From: Clostridium_AD estertheticum_D
Lineage (GTDB): Bacteria > Bacillota > Clostridia > Clostridiales > Clostridiaceae
Reading direction: 5' to 3'
DNA length: 64,000 nucleotides
Assembly (NCBI RefSeq): GCF_018861295.1
Contig: NZ_JAHLDM010000002.1
Location: 124,001 to 188,000 of the forward strand
The stretch's first letter is position 1; every line of letters starts with the position of its first letter. This document shows positions 46,339 through 55,582 of this stretch, piece after piece. Both the position numbers and the translations under genes were made by a program. A model generated the notes under the pieces. That model was not told the origin of the DNA. It made no database searches and saw only the letters and a list, made by a program, of their open reading frames with translations.

Positions 46339-49300
46339 TTACTTTTTTAAATCAATGGATACTATTTTTGACACACCTTTTTCTTCCATAGTAACACCAT
46401 ACAATACATCCCCAGCCTCCATAGTTCCTTTCCTGTGGGTTATTATAATGAATTGAACATTGTCCGCAAATCTCTTTAAAAACTCTGCGTATCTAACAAC
46501 GTTTGCATCATCGAGCGCTGCCTCTATTTCATCCAAAATACAAAATGGCGTTGGTTTCATTTTGAGTATTGCAAATAATAGTGCAATCGCTGATAAAACT
46601 TTTTCCCCACCAGACATTAAACTTATATTTTGAAGTTTTTTTCCTGGCGGCTGCACGTTTATATCAATTTTCGCTGTAAGTTCATCGCCCTCTGTAAGTA
46701 TTAAATCTGCGCTACCACCTTTAAATAACTCCATGAATGTCTCATTAAAATTTTGTCTTAATATAATAAAATTTTCCGCAAATATTTTTTTCATTTTTTG
46801 CGTCATTCCACTTATTACAGTCAATAATTCATTTTTAGCTGATACTAAGTCTTCCTTTTGAGTATTCATAAATGTATATTTGTCTTTGACCTCTTTATAC
46901 TCTTCAATAGCACTTACATTTATTTTACCGAGAAGTGTTATATCCCCTTTTAATGTTGCTATTTCATTTTTAAGTTTATGAATATCATCAATTTCTTTTT
47001 TAAATATTAGCGCCTCCGCATATGTTAGTTCAAAGTCCTCATTCAATTTTTTATAGTAATTATCCTTTTCCATACTTACTTTTGCTAGGGCTAATTGACA
47101 CTTATATAAACTTTTTTCTGTTTTTTCAAGTATCGACGTAACATTATCAAACTGACCCACATTTGTTTTTATATTCTCTTTAATCTTAATCCTTTGAATT
47201 TCATAATCATCAAAGTTTTTTTTCATATCTTCTATGTTAATCATTATTTCATTTGCCTTTTTTTCTACACTTTGAATTGAACATATACTTGTTTCCTTAT
47301 TTTTTATAGCCTCTTCTATTTCTCTAGAATACATAATTATTTTTTCACTTCGAGATAATATGTCTACATTCAATCTTTTTATTTCGGACTCCTTATTACG
47401 TAACGCCTCATAAATTCGAGCTTTTTTTATCTTAGACTCTGTAATTACTTCTTTTATATTATCAATTTCTTGCAATTTATCTTTTAATTTAAATTCAATT
47501 CTATTTAAATTTTGCTCTATTTCGTCTTTTAAATGTGTGAACTTAGTAACTAACATATTTTTTTCTTCAATTTCTATGTATCCTTTTTTAAGTTTACTAT
47601 CTTCTAAAGATTTTTCAATATTTGAATTTCTACTATTGCTCTGCAATCTATTTGTATCATCCACTATTGAGTTTATTTTAGCCTCTTTTTTTGCTACCTC
47701 AATGTTTTCAAAGTGAATTTTTTCTCTTATTTTTAAATTTTCATCATCATATCTTAAAATTTCAGTTTTACCTTTTTTTATTTTTTCTAGATAAATAGTA
47801 TTTTCCTTTTTTAGAGTTGATAAATCCTTATCTAATTCTTTAAGTTCTCTTTTTCTTCCAATTATACTTGATGTTTTTGTATATACACTTCCACCAGTTA
47901 GTGACCCACCAACGTTTATAACCTCACCCGATAACGTAACAATTTTGATTCTATGATTATTACATTTTGATATCTGCAAAGCTGAATCCATATCTTTACA
48001 GATAATTGTTCTCCCTAAAATAAATGCCATAACCTCACAAAATTTTTCATCATATTCTATAAGTTCGCTTGCTATTCCTACAAAACCTGGATTACTTTTA
48101 GTTTCATTATCAATGATAATCTTTCTGCCCTTAATAATGTTTAGTGGTAAAAATGTCGCGCGTCCAAGTTTATTTGCTTTTAAATAATTTATTAATGTTC
48201 TTGCCACGTTTTCATCTTTAGTTATTATGTGTGATATAGTACCACCCAAAGCAATTTCTAAAGCTACTTCTAAATACTTTTCGACCCTTATAATTTCACC
48301 AAGTACAAAACATTCATGAACGTTACCTATTTTACCTTCATTAACGTTTTGCATTAAGTTTTTTACCGATTTATTATAACCTTCATGTTTTTTCTCGAGT
48401 ATTGTAAGCACATTAAAATTAGCTTCCGCCTTATTAATTTTAAAACTACAATTCTTCATATCTTTTTCATCCGTAGCTAAAATATTTTGAAGTTTAATTA
48501 TTTCGATTTTATTTTTATCAAGTTGACTTTGACATTGTATTATCTTGTGCCTTACTTCTTTCATTTCATTTTCAAGCGTTATTTTTACAGTAAGATTCGC
48601 TTTTATTGAATTTTCAAGATCGTAAATAGTGTTTGTAAGCATAATTATTCTATTTTTAGATATATCTATGTTATTATTTAATAATAACAAACTATTGCTA
48701 GACACCATATTTCCGTTAATATTATTTTGTTTTTCTTCCTTAAGCGATTTAATTTCATTGCTTTCAATTTCTATATTTTCCTGAATCATTTTTATTTTTA
48801 TTTCTTCTGATTTGATTTCTTCATCTATTTCTATTTGAATCTTTTTTATATTATTTAATGAATCCTCGGCTTTTGTGTTATTGTTTTTAAGTTCTAACAA
48901 ACTTTTATGAGTTATACAACTCTCATTAGTTGTTTTATCAATGACTTTTTCTAAATTTTCTATTCTCTCATGAAGAATATTTATTTGTGAAATATTATTT
49001 TGATATTTTATTTTATTATCATAAAATAATTGTTTTTCTTCCTGGCTTTTATTTTCAAATTTTTCAAACTTATCATTTAATAATTCAACATCTTTCTTAA
49101 AAGATATTTTTTCTTCCGTAGTTTTTACAACTTCTACCTGTAAATTATCTAATTCATCATGTAATCCTTCCATTTTTTCTTCTACTTTAGTAATAGAATC
49201 AATAATTATGCTAACCTCTTTGCTTTTTAATTCTTCGAAAAGCTTTAGAAATCTTTTTGCCTTATCACTTTCATTCATTAATGGTTCCAATCGTTCCTCA

Positions 49301-49893
49301 TAAGTACTTAAGATATCACTTATTCTAATTAAATTTTGATCTGTATTATCTAGTCTTTTTTCTGCTTCTTCTTTCCTTGTTTTATACTTAACAATTCCTG
49401 CTGCTTCTTCAAATAATTTTCTTCTTTCTTCAGCTTTACCACTTAAAATAGCATCAATTTTACCTTGACCAATAATTGAATATCCTTCTTTTCCTATGCC
49501 TGTATCCATAAAAAGCTGTTGAACATCTTTTAACCTACAAGATGTATTATTTATTAAATATTCACTTTCTCCTGAGCGATATAATCTTCTTGATATAGTT
49601 ACATTAGCATAGTCAATATCCAATTCCGACTCACTATTATCAAGTGTTAACGACACCTGAGCTAGCCCCACTGGTTTTCTAAACTGTGTACCTGCAAATA
49701 TAACGTCTTCCATTTTATCGCCTCTTAGGCTTCGCACACTTTGTTCTCCAAGGACCCATCTTACAGCATCCGAGATATTACTTTTCCCACTTCCATTAGG
49801 TCCCACTACTGCTGTAATACCTTTCTCAAATGTTAATTCAGTCTTATCTGCAAAGGATTTAAATCCTCTTATTTCAATTGATTTTAAGAACAT
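46339..49893 (-). CDS. smc: Chromosome segregation ATPase SMC
   Basis: Condensin core that compacts and aligns chromosomes. The head has Walker A VGPNGSGKSNISDAVRWVLG (about residue 32), two long coiled coils (roughly 170-500 and 660-1010) flank a hinge (about 510-640), and the C-terminal half has LMSGGEKVLSAIALLFA and ILDEIEAALDD. The start is the ATG at 49893 with AGGAGAG six bases upstream, giving MFLKSIEIRGFKSFADKT. 1184 residues. A small membrane peptide gene precedes it by 16 bases. Confidence 0.97.
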   Translation of the reverse strand: MFLKSIEIRGFKSFADKTELTFEKGITAVVGPNGSGKSNISDAVRWVLGEQSVRSLRGDKMEDVIFAGTQFRKPVGLAQVSLTLDNSESELDIDYANVTISRRLYRSGESEYLINNTSCRLKDVQQLFMDTGIGKEGYSIIGQGKIDAILSGKAEERRKLFEEAAGIVKYKTRKEEAEKRLDNTDQNLIRISDILSTYEERLEPLMNESDKAKRFLKLFEELKSKEVSIIIDSITKVEEKMEGLHDELDNLQVEVVKTTEEKISFKKDVELLNDKFEKFENKSQEEKQLFYDNKIKYQNNISQINILHERIENLEKVIDKTTNESCITHKSLLELKNNNTKAEDSLNNIKKIQIEIDEEIKSEEIKIKMIQENIEIESNEIKSLKEEKQNNINGNMVSSNSLLLLNNNIDISKNRIIMLTNTIYDLENSIKANLTVKITLENEMKEVRHKIIQCQSQLDKNKIEIIKLQNILATDEKDMKNCSFKINKAEANFNVLTILEKKHEGYNKSVKNLMQNVNEGKIGNVHECFVLGEIIRVEKYLEVALEIALGGTISHIITKDENVARTLINYLKANKLGRATFLPLNIIKGRKIIIDNETKSNPGFVGIASELIEYDEKFCEVMAFILGRTIICKDMDSALQISKCNNHRIKIVTLSGEVINVGGSLTGGSVYTKTSSIIGRKRELKELDKDLSTLKKENTIYLEKIKKGKTEILRYDDENLKIREKIHFENIEVAKKEAKINSIVDDTNRLQSNSRNSNIEKSLEDSKLKKGYIEIEEKNMLVTKFTHLKDEIEQNLNRIEFKLKDKLQEIDNIKEVITESKIKKARIYEALRNKESEIKRLNVDILSRSEKIIMYSREIEEAIKNKETSICSIQSVEKKANEIMINIEDMKKNFDDYEIQRIKIKENIKTNVGQFDNVTSILEKTEKSLYKCQLALAKVSMEKDNYYKKLNEDFELTYAEALIFKKEIDDIHKLKNEIATLKGDITLLGKINVSAIEEYKEVKDKYTFMNTQKEDLVSAKNELLTVISGMTQKMKKIFAENFIILRQNFNETFMELFKGGSADLILTEGDELTAKIDINVQPPGKKLQNISLMSGGEKVLSAIALLFAILKMKPTPFCILDEIEAALDDANVVRYAEFLKRFADNVQFIIITHRKGTMEAGDVLYGVTMEEKGVSKIVSIDLKK

Positions 49894-49909
49894 GAAACAC
49901 TCTCCTATT

Positions 49910-50008
49910 TTACCTAAATAACATTGGCAATACAAAACCTATAGTGAAAATAAAAACAATGCCATAAATTATTACCTTTGTATATTTATCTCTTTTTGCC
50001 TTTTTCAT
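49910..50008 (-). CDS. Small single-pass membrane peptide upstream of smc
   Basis: A 32-codon ORF with a good ribosome binding site (GAGGTGACGT before the ATG). The predicted peptide has a basic start (MKKAKRDKYTKV), then one hydrophobic helix of about 17 residues, ending LPMLFR. It resembles the general plan of the DUF4044 family of tiny membrane proteins, but I cannot confirm that. It lies between the radical SAM gene and smc, 16 bases before the smc start, so the two are probably co-transcribed. Function unknown. Confidence 0.65.
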   Translation of the reverse strand: MKKAKRDKYTKVIIYGIVFIFTIGFVLPMLFR

Positions 50009-50116
50009 ACGTCACCTCATATTTTAATTTTTCAATTTTTTTAATATAAAAAAGAATATATTACTGTAAATTTGTTAAATGCAATATATACTTTATTAAC
50101 CTTTTAAGAATTGAAA

Positions 50117-51226
50117 TTATATTTTATACACTAAATCAGAATTTTTTTTATACTTTATAGACACATACTCATATGTAGTCATAATAATACACTGTTCTTT
50201 TATTTTTATGCTAAGACTTCCACGTTTAACTGTAATATCTTGAGATACATCTATAGAAATTGTTTTTAATCTATTTTTTAGTTCATTAAAATAAATTTTT
50301 CCATTAGCATAGAGCTTTGAAATATCTTTTGGATTAATTTTTACTAAAGCCCTATCTTGAATAACCTCTTTATTAAAACTATTCATGATAACATCATATA
50401 TTAAATCACTATATATGCTACCCTCAACCAGCTCTCTAAATGCAGGATGAAATGGTCCCGCAACAAGATCATGTCCCTCTGATATCTCACTTGTAGGTTG
50501 TAATCCTATTCTAATAACATTTATTTTATTTTGGGTCAACATGATATAAATAATCTTACTTATATTTACCGCCTCACTTAGTGAATAAGGTTTAAATTTA
50601 TGCTCTATGTACATTTTTTCCATTTGAGTGTTTTTAATCACAAGAGCAGGATATATACGGCAAATATCTGGCTTAAGAGCAATAACTCTTTTAGTTGTCT
50701 CAATATCTTTAGTTATATTATCTCCTGGAAGGCCTATCATTATTTGATGTCCTAAAGTGAAACCATATTGCCTTATAAGCTTAGATGCATATTCTACATC
50801 TGACGCAGTATGACCCCGTCCAGATTTTAACAGCACCTCTTCATCCATAGATTGCACTCCAAGTTCTATAATATCTACAGAGTACTTTTTTAAATTTTTT
50901 AATATATTATCATCAATGTAATCTGGTCTTGTAGATAACCTAATATATTTTATTTTATTATTATCTTTAAACTTTTTAGCAACAGTTAATAATTCTATTT
51001 GTTTTTCTATTTTTATAGCTGTAAATGTCCCTCCAAAAAAGGATACTTCGATAATAGCATCATCATACTTTATGGTTTCAAGGTATTCATTTATTGTTTT
51101 TTCCACATACATTGCATCGACTTTCGATTTTGTGCCTGTTATACTATCTTGATTGCAAAATACACACTCATGGGGGCACCCTTCATGTGGAACAAATATA
51201 GGAATAATGTAATGCAAATTACTCAT
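50117..51226 (-). CDS. Radical SAM protein, Elp3-like
   Basis: A radical SAM enzyme; the iron-sulfur cluster cysteines are in GCPHECVFCNQDS (C17, C21, C24, CxxxCxxC). Next come SFFGGTFTAI, LSTRPDYID and IELGVQSMDEEVL, which match the Elp3/YhcC-like subgroup, but there is no acetyltransferase domain, so it is not full Elp3. About 369 residues. I use the ATG at 51226, eight bases after AAGGA; it overlaps the rnc end by eight bases. This gene is common between rnc and smc in clostridia; its substrate is unknown. Confidence 0.85.
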   Translation of the reverse strand: MSNLHYIIPIFVPHEGCPHECVFCNQDSITGTKSKVDAMYVEKTINEYLETIKYDDAIIEVSFFGGTFTAIKIEKQIELLTVAKKFKDNNKIKYIRLSTRPDYIDDNILKNLKKYSVDIIELGVQSMDEEVLLKSGRGHTASDVEYASKLIRQYGFTLGHQIMIGLPGDNITKDIETTKRVIALKPDICRIYPALVIKNTQMEKMYIEHKFKPYSLSEAVNISKIIYIMLTQNKINVIRIGLQPTSEISEGHDLVAGPFHPAFRELVEGSIYSDLIYDVIMNSFNKEVIQDRALVKINPKDISKLYANGKIYFNELKNRLKTISIDVSQDITVKRGSLSIKIKEQCIIMTTYEYVSIKYKKNSDLVYKI

Positions 51227-51920
51227 GTACATCATCCTTATTTACCATAACCTCTTTAGCTGCATTTTGTTCTGCTTCTTTTTTGCTAAACCCTTGCCCT
51301 GAACCTTTCACACAATCATTTATCAAAATATTAACAAAAAACTTTCGTCTATGAGGTGGTCCTTCAAATTTTACAAGCTCATAACAGATATTCACTTCTC
51401 CATTTTGCTGAAATATCTCTTGAAGTTTTGTCTTATAATCTAAAATTATCTCATTATTAATTGCTTTCTCAATAGTTGTTTTAAAGTTATTAAGTATAAA
51501 CTCCTTAGAATACTCTATTCCTTTATCCAAATATACGGCAGCAAGCACTGCTTCAACACAATCAGCAAGTATCGACACTCTATTTCTACCGCCAGTAATT
51601 TCTTCACCTTTACTCATGTTCATATATAAACCAAGTTCCCAACTATTGGCTATATCACAAAGCGAATTTTCGCACACGATCAGTGACCTAATTTTAGTTA
51701 AATAACCTTCAGGTTTCTGCGTAAAACGACTATATAAGTGTTCAGATATTATAAGCTGCAATACGGAATCCCCCAAGAACTCGAGTCTTTCATTAAACTC
51801 AACCTTCTTTTTTTGATTTGCATAAGAACTATGGGTAATTGCAGTTTTTAATAAATCCTTATCGCTAAAATTTAATTTCAGTTTATTTTCAAGGTCTTGT
51901 AATTGTATATCATTTTTCAT
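51219..51920 (-). CDS. rnc: Ribonuclease III
   Basis: Double-strand RNA endonuclease for rRNA and mRNA processing. The catalytic signature NERLEFLGDSVLQLIIS is at about residue 43, the second metal-binding segment DCVEAVLAAVYLD at about 115, and a dsRNA-binding domain (DYKTKLQEIFQQNGE to AEQNAAKEVM) ends the protein. The start is the ATG at 51920, eight bases after AAGGAG; that at 51926 is too close. 233 residues. acpP and plsX lie upstream, as usual. Confidence 0.96.
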   Translation of the reverse strand: MKNDIQLQDLENKLKLNFSDKDLLKTAITHSSYANQKKKVEFNERLEFLGDSVLQLIISEHLYSRFTQKPEGYLTKIRSLIVCENSLCDIANSWELGLYMNMSKGEEITGGRNRVSILADCVEAVLAAVYLDKGIEYSKEFILNNFKTTIEKAINNEIILDYKTKLQEIFQQNGEVNICYELVKFEGPPHRRKFFVNILINDCVKGSGQGFSKKEAEQNAAKEVMVNKDDVHE

Positions 51921-51976
51921 AATCATTACTCCTTCTCGGAAGTTTATTTTAAAAATTTTATCCGTAGTTATATCAC

Positions 51977-52207
51977 TTATTCCTCAGAATGAGCTTTAAT
52001 ATATTCTACTATATCACCAACAGTGGCAATTTTCTCAACATCTTCATCAGGAATTTCTATATCATATTTTTCCTCAAGTTCCATAATTAATTCTACAATA
52101 TCAAGAGAATCTGCACCTAAATCATTCATAAAAGATGATTCTATTTTTATTTCTTCCTCATCTATATTTAACTGTGATGATATACATGCTCTAATTTCTT
52201 CAAACAT
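51977..52207 (-). CDS. acpP: Acyl carrier protein
   Basis: Carries growing acyl chains on a phosphopantetheine arm. The arm attaches to Ser34 in LGADSLDIVELIMELE. The ATG at 52207 follows AAGGAGGTG; an upstream GTG lies inside that site. The 76-residue acidic, four-helix protein is normal. It lies between plsX and rnc in a phospholipid/RNA-processing operon. Confidence 0.95.
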   Translation of the reverse strand: MFEEIRACISSQLNIDEEEIKIESSFMNDLGADSLDIVELIMELEEKYDIEIPDEDVEKIATVGDIVEYIKAHSEE

Positions 52208-52261
52208 AATTTTCACCTCCTTGTATTTTTATATCTTACATAATAATCACCAGTATCCAAT

Positions 52262-53269
52262 TTATGCTTTTTCCTTATCTGATAGCTTTTCAATTTCTAG
52301 TTTTAATTTGTCAACAACATTATTATCATAAAATATTGTTGCCTGTTTAATTGCATTTTTAAAAGCTTTGGCATCTGAACTTCCATGAGCTTTTATGCAA
52401 ATACCATTTACTCCAAGAAATGCAGCTCCACCATATTCTTTATAATCGAAGTCTTTTTTAAACTTTTTAAAGACTGGTTTTAATAACATACCACCAATCT
52501 TAGTTCTAACTGATGCCATTATACTTGTTTTTAATAAATCAAATATAGTAGAAACAGTACCTTCATATAATTTTAAAATTACATTTCCAGTAAACCCATC
52601 ACATACTAAAACATTAACGTCTCCAGTCGGAATTTCTCTAGCTTCCACATTGCCTACAAAATTTAAATTTGCTTCCTTCAATAACTTAAACGTCGCTTTA
52701 GAAAGTTCATTCCCCTTTTCTTCTTCACTCCCTATATTTACAAGGCCTACAGATGGATTAACTACATTTAAAATATTTTCAAAATATATTTTTCCCATAA
52801 GTCCAAATTGCAATAAATAATTGGGTTTGCATTCTGCATTTGCTCCACAATCAATAATCATAAAAGGCATTTTTTTACCTGGCATTACTGGTGCTAAAGC
52901 CGGTCTATTTATTCCCTTTATTCTTCCCACTATAAGTGTACATCCAGCCAAAAATGCGCCTGTACTTCCTGCTGAAATAATGGCATCTGCCTCTCCATTT
53001 TTCACAAGATTTAAGGCCTTTACTAAACTAGAATCTTTTTTACGCTTAACAGCCATTACCGGATGCTCACTTACATCAATCACTTCTGTAGTATTAATAA
53101 TTTTTATTTTATTAGTATCATAGGTATGCTTTTTTAACTCTTCTCTTATTAAATCTTCACTGCCAGTTATTAATATATTTATATTGTATTCTTTTATCGC
53201 TGCAATACAACCTCCAACCACAGCATTTGGAGAGAAATCTCCACCCATTCCATCTACAACAACTACCAT
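52262..53269 (-). CDS. plsX: Phosphate acyltransferase PlsX
   Basis: Makes acyl-phosphate from acyl-ACP for phospholipid synthesis. It begins VVVVDGMGGDFSPNAVVGG and contains SAGSTGAFLAGCTLIVGRI, DCGANAECKP and VCDGFTGNVILKLYEG, all family motifs. 335 residues. GAGGG precedes the ATG. A large A/T palindrome and a TATAAT box lie upstream and separate it from rpmF, so this is the first gene of the plsX-acpP-rnc run. Confidence 0.95.
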   Translation of the reverse strand: MVVVVDGMGGDFSPNAVVGGCIAAIKEYNINILITGSEDLIREELKKHTYDTNKIKIINTTEVIDVSEHPVMAVKRKKDSSLVKALNLVKNGEADAIISAGSTGAFLAGCTLIVGRIKGINRPALAPVMPGKKMPFMIIDCGANAECKPNYLLQFGLMGKIYFENILNVVNPSVGLVNIGSEEEKGNELSKATFKLLKEANLNFVGNVEAREIPTGDVNVLVCDGFTGNVILKLYEGTVSTIFDLLKTSIMASVRTKIGGMLLKPVFKKFKKDFDYKEYGGAAFLGVNGICIKAHGSSDAKAFKNAIKQATIFYDNNVVDKLKLEIEKLSDKEKA

Positions 53270-53292
53270 TTTAAACCCTCACTTTGAATCTT

Positions 53293-53328
53293 CCAAATAA
53301 ACGAATAAATATATATTTATTTATTTGG
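53293..53328 (-). promoter_or_regulatory. Imperfect A/T palindrome upstream of plsX
   Basis: A 36-bp near-palindrome bounded by CCAAATAAA and TTTATTTGG, centred on TATATATA. A TATAAT box (minus strand, near 53351-53356) lies just before it, so it falls about at the transcript start of the plsX operon. It could be an operator; FapR-type control of plsX is known in Bacillus, but the sequence does not match the FapR box that I recall. Confidence 0.5.
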
Positions 53329-53427
53329 TTATTTATTTGTTTACTTATATTATATACCATATTATTTAAATATCTATAGTCTTAACAATGCTAAAATGCA
53401 AATATAATTATATTTGTATTTAAAAAC

Positions 53428-53451
53428 AAAAAAGAAAGTCTTTCGACTTTC
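53428..53451 (-). terminator. rpmF terminator
   Basis: On the minus strand GAAAGTC-GAAA-GACTTTC followed by TTTTTTG, immediately after the rpmF stop. Confidence 0.85.
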
Positions 53452-53455
53452 CTTT

Positions 53456-53641
53456 TTATTTTTGTTCCATTGAAACAACTTCTCTATTTTTGTAATATCC
53501 ACAGTTTTTACATACTCTGTGAGCAAGCTTCATATCGTGGCATTGAGGACATTCAACTATTCCTGGTAAACCAAGTTTAAATGTTTGCGCTCTTCGAGAA
53601 TCTCTTCTACCTTTAGAAAATTTTCTAGCAGGATTTCCCAT
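53456..53641 (-). CDS. rpmF: 50S ribosomal protein L32
   Basis: Small zinc-ribbon protein of the 50S subunit. It begins MGNPARKFSKGRRDSRRAQ and has paired cysteines in CPQCHDMKLAHRVCKNC, the zinc-binding (four-cysteine) form of L32. 61 residues. AAGGAGGTG precedes the ATG. It follows the DUF177 gene by 12 bases, a pairing conserved across bacteria. Confidence 0.97.
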   Translation of the reverse strand: MGNPARKFSKGRRDSRRAQTFKLGLPGIVECPQCHDMKLAHRVCKNCGYYKNREVVSMEQK

Positions 53642-53653
53642 TGTAACACCTCC

Positions 53654-54154
53654 TTAATCAGTTGAAAACAAATTTTTTAATTTTGCCAACCTTGGATCAA
53701 TATCATCAATAACACAATTACATGTATTATGATTTAAATTAATTCCACACTGATGGCATAAGCCTTTACAATCTTTATTACAAAGTCTTTTTATAGGCAG
53801 AATAGAAATGATATTATTTTCCACAATCTCATTTAAATCTAATCTATCATCTTCAATAAAAATAATATCCTCATCTTCACTCTTTAGAGTTTTCGACAAT
53901 CTTTCATTTAATTCAATATGTATTAAATAAGAAAAGGTCTCAAGACACCTAGAACAAGCAAGTAATAGTTCTGTATCAATACTTCCAGTTAAATCTATAT
54001 CATCATCATTAGATTTTAAAGTCAAATGCATTTTAACTGGTTTAGAAAATTGTATAAATTCATTATCATAGCAAAACTTAGCTTTTTCTAAATCTAAATC
54101 AATTTCTTTTCTTGCTTTTTTATTACTAAATAATTCTGAAACGTCTATTACCAT
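53654..54154 (-). CDS. DUF177 (YceD) family protein
   Basis: The YceD family sits ahead of rpmF in most bacteria and is thought to help 23S rRNA accumulate. The protein has the DIDLTGSIDTELLLACSRCLETF segment in the middle and a Cys-rich end (LCNKDCKGLCHQCGINLN). I prefer the ATG at 54154 over a GTG at 54163; neither has a strong ribosome binding site, only a weak AGAG at eight-base spacing. About 166 residues. A strong promoter about 145 bases upstream drives it. Confidence 0.88.
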   Translation of the reverse strand: MVIDVSELFSNKKARKEIDLDLEKAKFCYDNEFIQFSKPVKMHLTLKSNDDDIDLTGSIDTELLLACSRCLETFSYLIHIELNERLSKTLKSEDEDIIFIEDDRLDLNEIVENNIISILPIKRLCNKDCKGLCHQCGINLNHNTCNCVIDDIDPRLAKLKNLFSTD

Positions 54155-54301
54155 ACTATCCACTCTGAAAAACCAAATATTAATTGATCCTTCTCATATA
54201 AAGAAAATCTCTATATCTTGTATAAAAAAATTATACAGCTCGAGCAAAGCTTCTGCGTCCCTCCTAACTAAATTGTTTTTTACTTACTTCAAACACAGTC
54301 T

Positions 54302-54330
54302 ATTATATAAACAATACAATAAAAAGTCAA
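54302..54330 (-). promoter_or_regulatory. Strong promoter of DUF177-rpmF
   Basis: TTGACT (54325-54330) and TATAAT (54302-54307) on the minus strand with a 17-base spacer. The transcript would begin near 54295, leaving a leader of about 140 bases. Confidence 0.85.
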
Positions 54331-54358
54331 GAATTATTTATCATAGAATTTAGTAATT

Positions 54359-55552
54359 TTATTTTATAAGAGCCATAGTGTCTCTTGCAATTACTAGTTC
54401 TTCATTCGTTGGTATAACTAATATTTTAGTTTTCGAATCATCTGTGTTTACTTCTGCTTCAATTCCTGAAACATTGTTTTTTGACTTATCTAAAACTGCT
54501 CCTAAAAATTCTAGTCCCGAGCATACTCCTTCTCTTATTCTAGAAGAATTTTCACCAAGTCCGGCAGTAAATATAATTGCATCTACTCCGCCCATTACTG
54601 CTGCATAAGCACCTATAAATTTCTTAGCTTTATAACAAAATATATCAATTGCGAGTTGGGCTCTTTGATTTCCATCATTTGTTGCAGCTGAATTTACATC
54701 TCTAAAGTCACTACTTACTCCTGATACACCTAAAAGACCTGACTCTTTGTTCATTAAGTTATCTACTTCATCAACTGTTAATTTCAATTCTTTCATCATA
54801 TATATTACTATAGCTGGGTCTATACTTCCACATCTAGTTCCCATAGCCATTCCTTCAAGTGGAGTGAATCCCATACTAGTTTCTACTGACTTACCATTTT
54901 GAATTGCAGAAATACTTGCTCCATTTCCTAAATGACAAGTTATTAATTTTAATTTTTTTATATCCTTACCCATCATTTGCGCAGCTTTATCTGAGACATA
55001 TTTGTGAGACGTTCCATGAAATCCATATTTTCTAACACTATGGTCAGTATACAGCGAATATGGAAGTGGGTATATATATGCGACCTCTGGAATTGTTTGA
55101 TGGAATGCAGTATCAAATACCGCCACCATTTTCGTATTTGGCATCAATGCTTTGCAAGCATTAATTCCAATTATATTAGCTGGATTGTGAAGAGGTGCAA
55201 GTTTTGTACACTCTTCTAAACCTTTCATTACTTCATCATTAAGTATAACTGAATTTGCATACTTTTCTCCACCATGAACTACTCTATGTCCTACTGCACC
55301 TATTTCAGATAAATCTTTAATAACTCCATGTTCGTGATCTACAAGTGCTCCAAGTACCACTTTAATAGCATCTGTATGATTTTCCATTGGCTCTTCAATA
55401 ATATATTTCTTTCCATCAACCTTTTGAGTTAATATTGACTTCTTTGTTGCTATTCTCTCAACTAATCCAAGGGCTACACATTGTTCATTTTCCATATCTA
55501 TTAATTGGTACTTAAGCGATGAACTTCCACAGTTTATAACTAATATTTTCAT
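54359..55552 (-). CDS. ackA: Acetate kinase
   Basis: Makes acetate and ATP from acetyl phosphate, the main substrate-level ATP step in many clostridia. It begins MKILVINCGSSSLKYQL; other motifs are GHRVVHGGEKYANS, VFDTAFHQT, HLGNGASISAI and FTAGLGENS. 397 residues is normal. GGGGAG lies ten bases before the ATG. It follows pta by 30 bases in one operon. Confidence 0.98.
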   Translation of the reverse strand: MKILVINCGSSSLKYQLIDMENEQCVALGLVERIATKKSILTQKVDGKKYIIEEPMENHTDAIKVVLGALVDHEHGVIKDLSEIGAVGHRVVHGGEKYANSVILNDEVMKGLEECTKLAPLHNPANIIGINACKALMPNTKMVAVFDTAFHQTIPEVAYIYPLPYSLYTDHSVRKYGFHGTSHKYVSDKAAQMMGKDIKKLKLITCHLGNGASISAIQNGKSVETSMGFTPLEGMAMGTRCGSIDPAIVIYMMKELKLTVDEVDNLMNKESGLLGVSGVSSDFRDVNSAATNDGNQRAQLAIDIFCYKAKKFIGAYAAVMGGVDAIIFTAGLGENSSRIREGVCSGLEFLGAVLDKSKNNVSGIEAEVNTDDSKTKILVIPTNEELVIARDTMALIK

Positions 55553-55582
55553 TGATTTTCTTCTCCCCTCATTATATCATAA

